A stretch of DNA of 31,882 nucleotides, taken from positions 1 to 31,882 of the forward strand of contig NZ_CAMYEZ010000009.1 in assembly GCF_947254915.1 (NCBI RefSeq). The letters run 5' to 3'. The position numbers and the translations under genes are program-made. This document shows positions 1-7,894 of the stretch, piece after piece (the stretch's first letter is position 1; each line of letters begins with the position of its first letter). Source of the DNA: an uncultured Porphyromonas sp. (GTDB lineage: Bacteria; Bacteroidota; Bacteroidia; Bacteroidales; Porphyromonadaceae). A model generated the notes under the pieces. It was not told the origin of the DNA, did not search any database, and worked only from the letters and a program-made list of their open reading frames with translations.

Positions 1-9
1 ATGCTCTGA

Positions 10-192
10 CTTTCTACCGAAGAAATGCGAAATTGCCACGGAGGAGACGGCAAATTCCTCCGAACTTTGATTTGTTTCTTCCGAACTTTCATTTCATTCT
101 TCCGAACTTTCATTTCATTCTTCCGAACTTTTATATCCCGTCTCTGTGGGGAATATTTACTTTCCAGTGAGCTATTTGCTGTTTCTTCTCTA
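10..192 (+). repeat. Dispersed intergenic repeat element, copy A (four 21-bp units)
   Basis: Four tandem 21-bp units lie at about 58-141. The core TTCCGAACTTTCATTTC occurs perfectly twice, with variants on either side. They are preceded by a TTTCTACCGAAGAAAT block and followed by a weak hairpin (CTCTGTGGG, 12-nt loop, TCCAGTGAG) and CTATTTG. The same order of parts occurs at 7280-7467 and, inverted, at 19832-20020 and 31755-31882. The element lies upstream of gltX and points toward it. A 60-codon open frame crosses it only because the 21-bp period keeps the frame open; I do not regard it as coding. Confidence 0.8.
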
Positions 193-317
193 GATACCTG
201 GGTGTAGGAGCATCGTCAGCCAGCTCAAGTCTCTTACTCCTGATAGATCAAGGTGTGGAAATGCGCCTTAGAGAATGGAGGAGAGGGGTATAAAGCGCTT
301 TGTCCATCGCTTTTTGC

Positions 318-325
318 TATCTTTG
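318..325 (+). promoter_or_regulatory. Probable gltX promoter, -7 box TATCTTTG
   Basis: TATCTTTG matches the Bacteroidota -7 consensus TAnnTTTG. No convincing -33 element is found at the usual distance. If used, it gives a leader of about 105 nt before the gltX ATG at 440. Nothing else is recognisable in 193-439. Confidence 0.45.
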
Positions 326-439
326 TGGCATAATTGTAAAGAGTCGGTATGAGGCACCTTGAGAGCCTGTGCACGACTATACGAAACGAAATGACACTGC
401 TCTGAGTAAGCAACAGACAACAATAAAGGAAAAATAGGA

Positions 440-1972
440 ATGGTTCGAGTTAGATTTGCACCTAGTCCCACGGGTCCACTACATATAGGTGGCGCACGGA
501 CAGCACTCTTTAATTATCTCTTCGCACGTCATCATGGTGGCACGATGGTGCTACGTATAGAGGATACGGATAGCAAGCGCTTCGTGCCTGGAGCTGAAGA
601 CTATATCATTGAGGCTCTACAGTGGCTAGGGATAGAGATCGATGAGGGTATAGGCAGTGACAATCAGCCTTACGGTCCCTATCGCCAGAGTGAGAGACGG
701 GAGATCTATCGTGAGTATGTGCAGCAGCTCATAGAGCGTGGTGCTGCTTACTATGCTTTTGACACTGTGGAGGAGCTGGAGCAGGCACGGCAGGAGATGC
801 CCAACTTTAGCTATGATGCTACGACTCGCTCTAAGATGCGCAATAGTCTTTCGCTTTCTAGCGAGGAGGTGACTTGTCTGCTAGAGTCTGGCGAGGAGTA
901 TGTGGTGCGCTTTAAGGTAGACCCAAACCGAGAGGTTGAGGTCAATGACTTGATCCGTGGCAAGGTGGTCATCAGCTCTACACAACTAGACGACAAGGTT
1001 CTCTACAAGAGTGCCGATGACCTGCCTACCTACCATCTAGCCAACATTGTAGATGACCACTTGATGCAGATCACGCATGTGATCCGTGGTGAGGAGTGGC
1101 TTCCTAGTGCTCCGCTACATGTCTTACTCTACGAGGCTTTCGGCTGGCAGGACTCGATGCCACAGTTTGCCCATCTGTCGCTCCTCTTGAAACCTCAGGG
1201 GAGTGGTAAACTGAGCAAGCGTGATGGCGATAAGCTAGGCTTCCCAGTCTTCCCATTGGAGTGGCGCAGCCCTGAGGATGGCTCTATATCAATGGGCTAT
1301 CGCGAGCAGGGGTATCTACCAGAGGCTGTGAGCAACTTCCTAGCTCTACTGGGGTGGAATCCTGGAACCGATCAAGAACTCTTTGCAGATCCGCAAAAGC
1401 CTATCTCGTCTGAGCTGATCTCCGCCTTTTCGCTAGATCGCTGTAGTAAGAGTGGTGCACGCTTTGACTTTGAAAAGGCCAAGTGGTTCAACCACCAGTA
1501 CATACAGATCGTCCCCGTAGAGCGGCTCGTCGCATACCTTCGCCCTGCTCTGAGCGAGCGCGGCTTGAACCCTACTGATGAGCAGCTGCGAGACGTACTC
1601 CTGACGATACGTGATAAGGCGCAGCTACTCCCAGACTTACTTCCGGAGGTGCTCTACTTCTTTGTGGCGCCTACAGAGTATGATGCTAAGGGGCTTAAGA
1701 AGCACTGGAAGGCGGAGACGCCTGGCTACTTACAGCAGATGATCACGCTCCTGGAGGGGCTCCCGAGTGATGCTTCGCTAGAGACGATCGAGCAAGCACT
1801 CTACGATAAGATCAATGGTGATGAACTCCCTATGGGCAAGGTGATGAATGGTATACGTATGGCGCTCGTGGGCGAACCGCGTGGAGCGCGTATCCATGAG
1901 ATCATCCACCTGCTAGGTATCCCCGAGAGTGTGCGACGTATCCAGCGGGCTATAGAGGAGATCCACCTATAG
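440..1972 (+). CDS. gltX: Glutamyl-tRNA synthetase
   Basis: This class I aminoacyl-tRNA synthetase charges tRNA-Glu with glutamate in the cytoplasm. At 510 residues it is the usual bacterial length. The N-terminus carries the HIGH signature as PSPTGPLHIGG (residues 8-18), and the KMSKS loop appears as KLSKR at residues 257-261, followed by DGDKLG. The C-terminal half is the helical anticodon-binding region. ATG at 440 gives the normal MVRVRFAPSPTG start, preceded by AAAGGAAAAATAGGA. It is the first gene of a run of five same-strand genes separated by 42-74 bp. Whether the enzyme is discriminating or also charges tRNA-Gln cannot be read from this window; no gatCAB genes are present here. The family assignment is secure. 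Confidence 0.98.
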   Translation: MVRVRFAPSPTGPLHIGGARTALFNYLFARHHGGTMVLRIEDTDSKRFVPGAEDYIIEALQWLGIEIDEGIGSDNQPYGPYRQSERREIYREYVQQLIERGAAYYAFDTVEELEQARQEMPNFSYDATTRSKMRNSLSLSSEEVTCLLESGEEYVVRFKVDPNREVEVNDLIRGKVVISSTQLDDKVLYKSADDLPTYHLANIVDDHLMQITHVIRGEEWLPSAPLHVLLYEAFGWQDSMPQFAHLSLLLKPQGSGKLSKRDGDKLGFPVFPLEWRSPEDGSISMGYREQGYLPEAVSNFLALLGWNPGTDQELFADPQKPISSELISAFSLDRCSKSGARFDFEKAKWFNHQYIQIVPVERLVAYLRPALSERGLNPTDEQLRDVLLTIRDKAQLLPDLLPEVLYFFVAPTEYDAKGLKKHWKAETPGYLQQMITLLEGLPSDASLETIEQALYDKINGDELPMGKVMNGIRMALVGEPRGARIHEIIHLLGIPESVRRIQRAIEEIHL

Positions 1973-2025
1973 CTACTTGTACCGCAGTAATCAATGAATT
2001 AAACTTTAGATATAACAACTGAATC

Positions 2026-2487
2026 ATGAGTTTGCGTATCAACAAACTTCTGAGCGATGCTGGTATCGGATCGCGCCGTGAAGTGGAGAAGTACATCGTC
2101 GCTGGACGTGTTATGCTCAATGGCGAGCGGGCTGAGCTAACTGATATCGTGGTAGAAGACGATATCGTCACGCTAGACGGCGAGGAGCTCCCTGTCAATG
2201 ACATCCTGCGTGAGGCTCTCTCGATGAAGCACTACCTAGAGGCTCAGCAGGAGGACCGAGAGACGAGAGAGGCTACTCGAGAGTACTCCCCACGAGGTGG
2301 AGGCCACTCTAATCGCCCTGCTAAGTCTGGTCCTAAGAGAATGAGGTCAGACCGATATGGCGAGGAGCCTAGAGAGTCCAAGGGACATACCAAGGGCAAT
2401 AAACCTTACAAAGCTAAGGGGGGTGATACCTATGGTCGTCGGCGTGACAATCGAGGCAAAGACTTTAACGGTGACGATAGGTGGTGA
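2026..2487 (+). CDS. Small S4-domain RNA-binding protein with Arg/Gly-rich tail
   Basis: Residues 2-60 form an S4 RNA-binding fold of the kind found at the N-terminus of RluB/RsuA pseudouridine synthases: RINKLLSDAGIGSRREVEKY, then a VMLNGERA turn and DIVTLDGEEL. The protein then stops being synthase-like. There is no catalytic pseudouridine synthase domain, and residues 75-153 are a charged, low-complexity tail rich in R, G, K and D (for example PRGGGHSNRP and YGRRRDNRG). The 153-residue length and intact frame argue for a stand-alone S4 protein rather than a broken rluB. It lies 53 bp after gltX and 61 bp before the phosphatase, probably in one transcript. A role in rRNA or ribosome binding is an inference from the S4 fold and basic tail. 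Confidence 0.85.
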   Translation: MSLRINKLLSDAGIGSRREVEKYIVAGRVMLNGERAELTDIVVEDDIVTLDGEELPVNDILREALSMKHYLEAQQEDRETREATREYSPRGGGHSNRPAKSGPKRMRSDRYGEEPRESKGHTKGNKPYKAKGGDTYGRRRDNRGKDFNGDDRW

Positions 2488-2548
2488 GCCTCATCACCTA
2501 TCATGTCGCTGGATATGAATAAGTAGAAAAGAGTAAGAGTACGAAAGG

Positions 2549-3124
2549 ATGCAGATCACGTTGGTCAGACATACGGCAGTGGCGCCCGAGTGGCAGGTCG
2601 TCTGCTATGGCAATACAGATATACCGCTGGCAGCTACATTTGAGGAGGAAGCTCCTCGTGTGGCTGCTCAGATAGATCTGTCTCTCTATGATCGCATCCT
2701 CTCCAGCCCACTCTCTCGTGCGCTACGGTTGGCACACTATTGCGTACCCGAGGGAATTGATATAGAGGTGGACGATCGCCTGAAGGAGATGAACTTTGGC
2801 GACTGGGAGGGACAGCACTGGACTAGCATCCTAGAGGCAGAGCAAGAGGTGTCAGCCTTCTTTGAGTACTTCATTGATCGACCAGCCCCTAGGGGTGAGT
2901 CTCTCCGTGACTTGGCTCAGCGTGTTGCTAATCTACTTGATGAGCTCTACAGATCTGGAACTCAGCGAGTATTGCTCTTCTCGCATGGTGGTGTTATCAA
3001 TGCTGTGCGAGCGATGGCAGGGCGCATCTCTCTACAAGAAGCTTTTGCTCAGATTCTACCCTATGGGAGTGTGACGATGATCGAGCTAGACGACCTTATA
3101 CATATAGACCAAGTCAAGCTCTGA
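2549..3124 (+). CDS. Histidine phosphatase family protein, alpha-ribazole phosphatase-like
   Basis: This is a branch-2-sized (191 aa) member of the phosphoglycerate mutase/histidine phosphatase superfamily. The phospho-accepting histidine sits in LVRHT (His8, Arg7), the second arginine in SSPLSRALR (Arg57), the likely acid in LKEMNFGDWEG (Glu80), and the second histidine in FSHGG (His146). The CYGNTDIPL segment and the EMNFGDWEG motif resemble CobC-type alpha-ribazole-5'-phosphate phosphatases of cobalamin nucleotide-loop assembly. No other cobalamin gene is nearby, so the substrate is uncertain and another small phosphomonoester is possible. It lies between the S4 protein and the sensor kinase with short gaps, which suggests co-transcription. 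Confidence 0.85.
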   Translation: MQITLVRHTAVAPEWQVVCYGNTDIPLAATFEEEAPRVAAQIDLSLYDRILSSPLSRALRLAHYCVPEGIDIEVDDRLKEMNFGDWEGQHWTSILEAEQEVSAFFEYFIDRPAPRGESLRDLAQRVANLLDELYRSGTQRVLLFSHGGVINAVRAMAGRISLQEAFAQILPYGSVTMIELDDLIHIDQVKL

Positions 3125-3166
3125 TGGAGGCTTTAGGCTTCTATTCGGAAGGAACGTCAAGATAAA

Positions 3167-4768
3167 GTGACTGCTGATATGGAGAAGCGAATTATTTCAA
3201 CCATAATCGTCTTGCTTGTAGCCATAGCTACGGTAACTATATTGTTGCAGTTACGCAACTTTAGGTATGTTTCTGAGCTTTACAATGACTACTTTGAGAC
3301 TTTGGCTCAGAGAGCTCTAGACGAGGTGTCCCGCTCGCTGGAGCAAGATGAGGTGGAGCGCCAGTTACGCTCACTACTCACGCAGGATGATGTGCAGCGC
3401 TTAGGTCTGATTGATGATACGCTCCAGCACTCAGTCATTGCATCCAGTGCTTTCTCCTCAAGCTATATGTCTGACGGTAGCGAAGTGTGGAATGGCTACG
3501 GCAATGCTGAGCGTGCTACCTGTCCGCCATGGGCAGAGGCTCGTGTGAATAGACAGAGTAAAGAGCATACGAAAGCTTTGCAGAGCAAGCTACTCAACAC
3601 CTACTTCTACCATCGTAGTCTCCTTGATGAGACTGTCCTACGCACCATACTCCAGTGTAATAATCAGCCACTCCGCCAGCGGGTCAATGTAGAGTTCCTG
3701 CAGAGAGCGTTAGTGCATGAGCTAGCACAGGTAGGTATTACAGAGACCTTTGAGTTTACGCTTTATGATAGCCAGGGGCAAGTGGCTTATACCACTGTCG
3801 CTGATACTGGTGACCGATCTTACAAGGCTCCTCTAGTGTTGCGGAGAGACTTATTCGTTCAGTCCAACGGTTATCTAGACTCACCGCTTGGAGATCAGGA
3901 GTTACCTTATATTGAGCTCATCTTTACAGAGCATAGCCGTCATATGGGCACACTCATCTACACGTTGCCATCTGCTGGTACGCTACTCGTGATTATAGCT
4001 CTTAGCGTACTAGCTGTCGCTATCCTCTTACGACACAAGCACTACTTGCGGGAGCGTAAAGACTTCGTCAGCAATATGACGCATGAGCTCAAGACACCCG
4101 TGAGCTCCATCCGCCTAGCGTGTGAGATGCTTGAGGATCCCTCTCTGCATCAGTCGGAGGAGCGACGTCAGCGTATCACCCAGACGATGCTCAAGGAGGT
4201 AGACCGTCTCACGCTACTCGTAGATCAAGTTTTGCAGTCTTCGATGATGGAGCGAGGGGTACTCAAGAGTTATCCTGTGGAGCTTGACGCTCATGAGGAG
4301 ATTAAAGACCTAAGTAGTGCCTATGCTATGAAGCTTACAAATGCTCATGGCGAGCTAGTCCTAGCTCTAGAGGCTGAGCACCATACGCTTATGTGTGACA
4401 AGATTGCCTTTCAGAACGTCATATCCAACGTGATAGACAATAGTCTGAAGTATCGCAAAGAGGATACACCACCGATTATCACGCTTAGCACGCATAGCGA
4501 TGACAGCAATCTAATCATAGATATACAGGACAATGGGATTGGTATCTCTCGGCAAGATAGGGCTCATATCTTTGATCAGTTTTATCGGGTCCATACGGGC
4601 GACCGCCACGATGTCAAGGGCTTTGGTCTCGGTCTTGCCTATGTGCAGCGAGCCATCCAGGCTATGGGAGGTGAGGTCAAAGTCTTTAGCAAGCTCGGTG
4701 TCGGCACCAAAATGTCCCTACGCATACCTTACATAACGAGTAGTAAGGCAAAGACAGTGGACAGGTAG
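3167..4768 (+). CDS. Membrane sensor histidine kinase, RprX-like
   Basis: A membrane-bound sensor kinase that should phosphorylate the response regulator encoded 74 bp downstream. One membrane helix is at about residues 8-27 (IISTIIVLLVAIATVTILL) and a second at about 266-288. They enclose a roughly 240-residue periplasmic sensor region with no domain I recognise. The H-box FVSNMTHELKTP puts the phosphorylated histidine at residue 306. The N-box is NVISNVIDNSLKY, and the ATP lid has DNGIGI and GFGLGL. Length (533 aa) and layout match RprX of Bacteroides, which pairs with RprY. The start is read as GTG at 3167, about 11 nt after AAGGAAC; an ATG four codons later at 3179 is the alternative. The name is by resemblance, and the stimulus is unknown. 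Confidence 0.9.
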   Translation: MTADMEKRIISTIIVLLVAIATVTILLQLRNFRYVSELYNDYFETLAQRALDEVSRSLEQDEVERQLRSLLTQDDVQRLGLIDDTLQHSVIASSAFSSSYMSDGSEVWNGYGNAERATCPPWAEARVNRQSKEHTKALQSKLLNTYFYHRSLLDETVLRTILQCNNQPLRQRVNVEFLQRALVHELAQVGITETFEFTLYDSQGQVAYTTVADTGDRSYKAPLVLRRDLFVQSNGYLDSPLGDQELPYIELIFTEHSRHMGTLIYTLPSAGTLLVIIALSVLAVAILLRHKHYLRERKDFVSNMTHELKTPVSSIRLACEMLEDPSLHQSEERRQRITQTMLKEVDRLTLLVDQVLQSSMMERGVLKSYPVELDAHEEIKDLSSAYAMKLTNAHGELVLALEAEHHTLMCDKIAFQNVISNVIDNSLKYRKEDTPPIITLSTHSDDSNLIIDIQDNGIGISRQDRAHIFDQFYRVHTGDRHDVKGFGLGLAYVQRAIQAMGGEVKVFSKLGVGTKMSLRIPYITSSKAKTVDR

Positions 4769-4842
4769 AAGTAAACTCTTCGTGTCTACAAACATCTAAC
4801 TAAAAGTAAATTGGATAATTTAGAACAAATCAAACAATAGCT

Positions 4843-5577
4843 ATGAACAACAAAGAGATTAGAGTATTCCTCTGTGAAGACGATGAGAGCTTAGGCCTTA
4901 TGCTTCAGGAGTATCTTATAGCCAAGCGGTATGAAGTAGACCTCTTTACAGATGGAGAGATGGGGCTAGAGGCTTTTCGCCAGAATAAGTATGAGCTCTG
5001 CCTCATTGACATTATGATGCCTAAGATGGATGGATTTGAGCTGGCGAAGGAGATTCGTACCCTTGAGCCAGAGATTCCTATTATCTTCATCTCCGCAAAG
5101 GACCAGAAGAAGGACATCCTAGCAGGCTTCAAGCTTGGGGCTGACGACTACATCACGAAGCCCTTTAGTATGCAAGAGCTAGAGGCGCGTATGGAGGCCA
5201 TTATGCGTCGCATCATCGGTGATGGACATGATGAGCAGCAACAGTTCTATCAGCTAGGCAAGCTCCTCTACGATACTAAGAAGCAGTCCTTAACGACTGA
5301 AGATGGGCAGGTCTTCACGCTGACTACAAAGGAGAATGAGCTACTGACGCTCTTCTGCGTTTATGCCAATGAGACCCTCGAGAGAGAGTATGCGCTGAAG
5401 ACGATTTGGTCTGACTCCAACTACTTCAATGCACGTAGTATGGACGTCTATGTGACCAAGCTCCGCAAGATACTCAAGGTGGATCCCACTCTTGAGATCA
5501 AGAACGTACACGGCAAGGGGTATCGTCTTGTCACGCCTATCAAGGAGATCAGTGAGGATCAGATCAAGAAAGTCTAG
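4843..5577 (+). CDS. OmpR-family response regulator, RprY-like
   Basis: A DNA-binding response regulator of 244 residues. The receiver domain (about 6-123) has the acidic pocket ED at 12-13, the phosphorylation site Asp56 in LIDIMMPKMDG, and the conserved Lys106 in DDYITKPF. The C-terminal winged helix (about 135-232) ends with SMDVYVTKLRKIL and the GKGYRLV hairpin typical of OmpR/PhoB regulators. It directly follows its probable partner kinase on the same strand. The pair resembles RprX/RprY, whose known roles in Bacteroides and Porphyromonas include envelope and ion/oxidative stress responses. The adjacent convergent Na+/H+ antiporter gene is suggestive but not evidence of regulation. Transcription ends at the hairpin at 5605-5646. 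Confidence 0.93.
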   Translation: MNNKEIRVFLCEDDESLGLMLQEYLIAKRYEVDLFTDGEMGLEAFRQNKYELCLIDIMMPKMDGFELAKEIRTLEPEIPIIFISAKDQKKDILAGFKLGADDYITKPFSMQELEARMEAIMRRIIGDGHDEQQQFYQLGKLLYDTKKQSLTTEDGQVFTLTTKENELLTLFCVYANETLEREYALKTIWSDSNYFNARSMDVYVTKLRKILKVDPTLEIKNVHGKGYRLVTPIKEISEDQIKKV

Positions 5578-5604
5578 TTTTATCTAGTCTGACTATCACA
5601 AGAT

Positions 5605-5646
5605 AAGTGGCGACGGAGGTTTCTCGAGAGACCTTCGTCGCCACTT
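5605..5646. terminator. Strong bidirectional hairpin terminator between rprY-like gene and nhaA
   Basis: Arms of 16 nt (5605-5620 and 5631-5646) pair with only one G-T wobble around a 10-nt loop, TTCTCGAGAG. Both strands have a short T-rich stretch after the stem (GCTTTTAT on +). It sits between the convergent stops at 5577 and 5673, so it can serve both genes. Confidence 0.85.
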
Positions 5647-5672
5647 GCTTTTATATTAGTTTAGGCTGTAGC

Positions 5673-7037
5673 TTAGTTTGCTTGTTTAGCCTTCTTCCGT
5701 TGGTGTCTATTACCCACAGCCAGCACCGTGATATAGCCCACGATACCAGAGATAAGGCTACCCGTCAGGATGCCCAGCTTAGCCTCGCTGAGCCAGTCCA
5801 GATGAAGGTGCACATCGTACGACAGGCTGGCGATAAACATGGAGACCGTAAAGCCGATACCACCCAATATAGATACCGCAAAGAGCATCGCTGGGTAGAC
5901 CCCATCGCTCCACTTATGTTGCGTCAGTAGGATATAGACATAGGTGAAGAGGAAGATACCCATAGGCTTACCGATGAAGAGCCCTAGCATGACCGCAAAG
6001 GGGAGCGTCGAGATGTCGCCCATACTGAAGGTCGAGAAGTCAATGCCAGCATTGACAAACGCAAAGACAGGCAGGATCAAGTAGTTCACCCAGCCCGTGA
6101 GCGCATGCTCTAGGCGCTGTACAGGAGGGATAGCCGATGCAGCCGCATGGCGCAGACTATTGATCATCGCAATGTCAGCACCCTCTAGATGAGTCGTCTG
6201 GCCCTTCTTAGCGTTTTCCACAGAGGGGAGCATCTTAGAGATAGCACCCGCAAGGCTACCCAGCTGATGACGAGACACAGACGTGGTCATAGGCATCGCT
6301 AGAGCCACCATCACGCCAGCGATAGTCGTGTGGATACCGCTCTGTAAGAAGAAAAACCATACGACGAAGAGCCCGATCATATAGAGACCAATGTGGCGTA
6401 CCCCCGCACGACCTAGGAGCGCTAGGATAGCAACGACAGCGAGGCCCAGACCGAGCATCAGCAGGTTAATCCCCGTAGAGTAAAAGAGCGCTATCACGAT
6501 GATACCGCCTATATCGTCAGCCACCGCTAGCGTAGTCATAAAGACACGTAGCGAGACTGGCACATGATCCTTGAGTACCATCAGTACAGCCAGTACGAAG
6601 GCTATATCCGTAGCCATCGGGATAGCTGCACCTCGGCTTGCGTCGCCCGCAGGAGCGATCAGCCAGAAGAGGATGATCGGCATAATCATACCGCCTATAG
6701 CCCCCACGACAGGCATCATAGCCTTCTTGACCGAGGAGAGCTCGCCCACGAGTAGCTGTTGCTTGATGTCTAGTCCGACGACAAAGAAGAAGAAAACCAT
6801 CAGGACATCATTGGCAAAAACCAAGAAGCTCATCGGCTCGCCATGAGCCTGAAAGATGTCCAGCCCCAGGACGTTCAGGTTGATCGGTATAGCGAGCAGC
6901 GTGTGGTATAGCTCTCTGAGCGGGCTATTTGCCACGATAAGAGCCACGATGGTTGCGAGAAAAAGTACGACAGACGAGTCCACCTTACGAATGGTGAACC
7001 GCCTGACTGGTCTTAGGATACCACTAGTTTGAGACAT
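5673..7037 (-). CDS. nhaA: Na+/H+ antiporter NhaA
   Basis: An inner-membrane antiporter that exchanges protons for cytoplasmic Na+ and supports pH and sodium homeostasis. The 454-residue protein is mostly hydrophobic, with about 11-12 membrane segments. The key ion-binding aspartate pair lies in LAVADDIGGI (Asp174-Asp175, equivalent to Asp163/164 of the E. coli protein), and the discontinuous-helix motif MATDIAFVLA is at residues 141-150. It is slightly longer than E. coli NhaA (388 aa), partly through a hydrophilic loop around residues 255-300. Its own promoter is predicted at 7067-7098. It converges on the rprY-like gene and shares its terminator, so it is transcribed independently. Confidence 0.96.
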   Translation of the reverse strand: MSQTSGILRPVRRFTIRKVDSSVVLFLATIVALIVANSPLRELYHTLLAIPINLNVLGLDIFQAHGEPMSFLVFANDVLMVFFFFVVGLDIKQQLLVGELSSVKKAMMPVVGAIGGMIMPIILFWLIAPAGDASRGAAIPMATDIAFVLAVLMVLKDHVPVSLRVFMTTLAVADDIGGIIVIALFYSTGINLLMLGLGLAVVAILALLGRAGVRHIGLYMIGLFVVWFFFLQSGIHTTIAGVMVALAMPMTTSVSRHQLGSLAGAISKMLPSVENAKKGQTTHLEGADIAMINSLRHAAASAIPPVQRLEHALTGWVNYLILPVFAFVNAGIDFSTFSMGDISTLPFAVMLGLFIGKPMGIFLFTYVYILLTQHKWSDGVYPAMLFAVSILGGIGFTVSMFIASLSYDVHLHLDWLSEAKLGILTGSLISGIVGYITVLAVGNRHQRKKAKQAN

Positions 7038-7066
7038 ACTCTATGATTACTTAGTTGTTACGGCTT

Positions 7067-7098
7067 CAAAGTTACGCCTTTTTTGCGCACTCAGCAAG
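7067..7098 (-). promoter_or_regulatory. Probable nhaA promoter (CTTG - 20 nt - TAACTTTG)
   Basis: On the minus strand TAACTTTG (7074-7067) matches TAnnTTTG. A CTTG at 7098-7095 lies 20 nt upstream, where the -33 TTTG/TTG is expected. The ATG at 7037 is about 23 nt downstream of the predicted transcription start. Confidence 0.6.
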
Positions 7099-7279
7099 AT
7101 TTAGGTACGCACGAACTGCCACGCTCCCCCGCTTTGTCGTTTGTCCCCTCTAGGTGGCAAAAGATTTTCATACGCATAAAACTCCCGTTTCATCCGTATG
7201 AAACTCCAGTTTCATCCGATTGGAATTACATTTCCCCGTATTTATGGTGGTGAGCTCTCCTTGACCTAGTTCGATTACT

Positions 7280-7467
7280 TCCCGAAGAAACGGGCTTTCT
7301 ACCGAGGAAATTGAGATTCTCCAGGGAGCAAACGGCAAATTCTCCCGAACTTTGGAATCTTTCTTCCGAACTTTCATTTCATTCTTCCGAAGTTTTATTT
7401 CGCCCCTCCGTAGAGAACTCTTGCTTCCTCGGGAGCTATTTGGGATTTCCTCGGGAGAGATTGGGAT
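7280..7467 (+). repeat. Dispersed intergenic repeat element, copy B (three 21-bp units)
   Basis: The block CTTTCTACCGAGGAAAT is followed by ATTCTCC, then three 21-bp units (about 7342-7404) with the core TTCCGAACTTTCATTTC. Next come a stem CTCCGTAGA / CCTCGGGAG with a 12-nt loop, CTATTTG, and ATTTCCTCGGGAG. The order and spacing match copy A. This copy points away from nhaA, toward the 3' end of the LRR gene. It is thus the only copy not oriented toward the nearest gene start. Confidence 0.8.
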
Positions 7468-7533
7468 CAACGGATATGTAGCAGTAGCTATAGCGTGAGG
7501 CTATAGCGCCACGTAGCGAGACTCAACCCATTC

Positions 7534-7708
7534 GAGACTGTTGCATAAAGGCGAATCGCTGTGTTGCTTTCGGGATTCGGCTTCGGTCACATACGGAGGT
7601 ATGCTCCCTTCAGACCTCACCCTCAGCGCCTTGCGCTTCATCCTTTCTGCAAAGTCAGGACAATCTTGCAAGCAAGATTGTGAGACTGTTGACTCTTGCA
7701 ACAGTCTC
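7534..7708. mobile_element. MITE-like element with 12-bp perfect TIRs and 5-bp target duplication
   Basis: GAGACTGTTGCA at 7534-7545 and its exact reverse complement TGCAACAGTCTC at 7697-7708 bound a 175-bp segment. The five bases CATTC occur immediately outside both ends (7529-7533 and 7709-7713), as expected for a target-site duplication. Inside are a perfect 10-bp inverted repeat with a 2-nt loop (7660-7681) and a second GAGACTGTTG (7682-7691) that can fold with the right end. There is no transposase or credible ORF. It must have been mobilised in trans, if at all; I cannot name the parent insertion sequence. Confidence 0.7.
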
Positions 7709-7791
7709 CATTCCGACCTCAAGGTCAATTGAGTAGACCGGGAAACGAAAGTTTTCTGACCTACTTTCGGTATGACATGTCCGTCACACAA

Positions 7792-7827
7792 AAGAAGGCG
7801 ACCCGAGCATCCTCAGATCGCCTTCTT
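7792..7827 (-). terminator. Hairpin terminator for the LRR gene
   Basis: A 10-bp perfect stem (AAGAAGGCGA at 7792-7801 with TCGCCTTCTT at 7818-7827) and 16-nt loop lie 68 nt beyond the minus-strand stop at 7895. On the minus strand the stem is followed by TT, so the distal arm ends in CTTCTTTT, which supports intrinsic termination. Confidence 0.65.
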
Positions 7828-7894
7828 CATTCGGCAGCTTCCTTGGGGAAAGCTTTATTTAGTGGGTACTAAATGGTGGTTTAATCGCTATTAA

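Larger units (their letters stand above)
7038..7894. other. 857-bp gene-free composite intergenic region
   Basis: The space between the nhaA start and the LRR-gene stop holds, in order, the nhaA promoter, repeat copy B (7280-7467), the MITE-like element (7534-7708) and the LRR-gene terminator (7792-7827). Short open frames on both strands (for example 7168-7470 minus and 7541-7732 plus) show no protein family and coincide with the repeats. I see no coding gene here. Confidence 0.7.

Noticed and set aside
58..141. Tandem repeats as a CRISPR array
   Set aside because: The 21-bp units are contiguous without unique spacers, and no cas genes are present.
25..207. Open frame with three perfect or near-perfect 7-residue FFRTFIS repeats
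   Set aside because: The repeat is produced by the 21-bp DNA units. The corresponding frames in the other copies differ in sequence and length, and there is no start context or protein family.
2026..2487. Frameshifted rluB pseudogene
   Set aside because: The frame is intact, the tail is not synthase-like, and the next 60 bp do not encode a synthase remnant.
7168..7470. Minus-strand 100-codon frame with Lys/Arg/Glu heptads suggesting a coiled coil
   Set aside because: It is the antisense reading of repeat copy B; copies A, C and D do not preserve the frame as a protein.
7501..7791. Overlapping frames on both strands in the MITE region as a possible small gene
   Set aside because: They lie across the inverted-repeat element, with no recognisable family or codon pattern.
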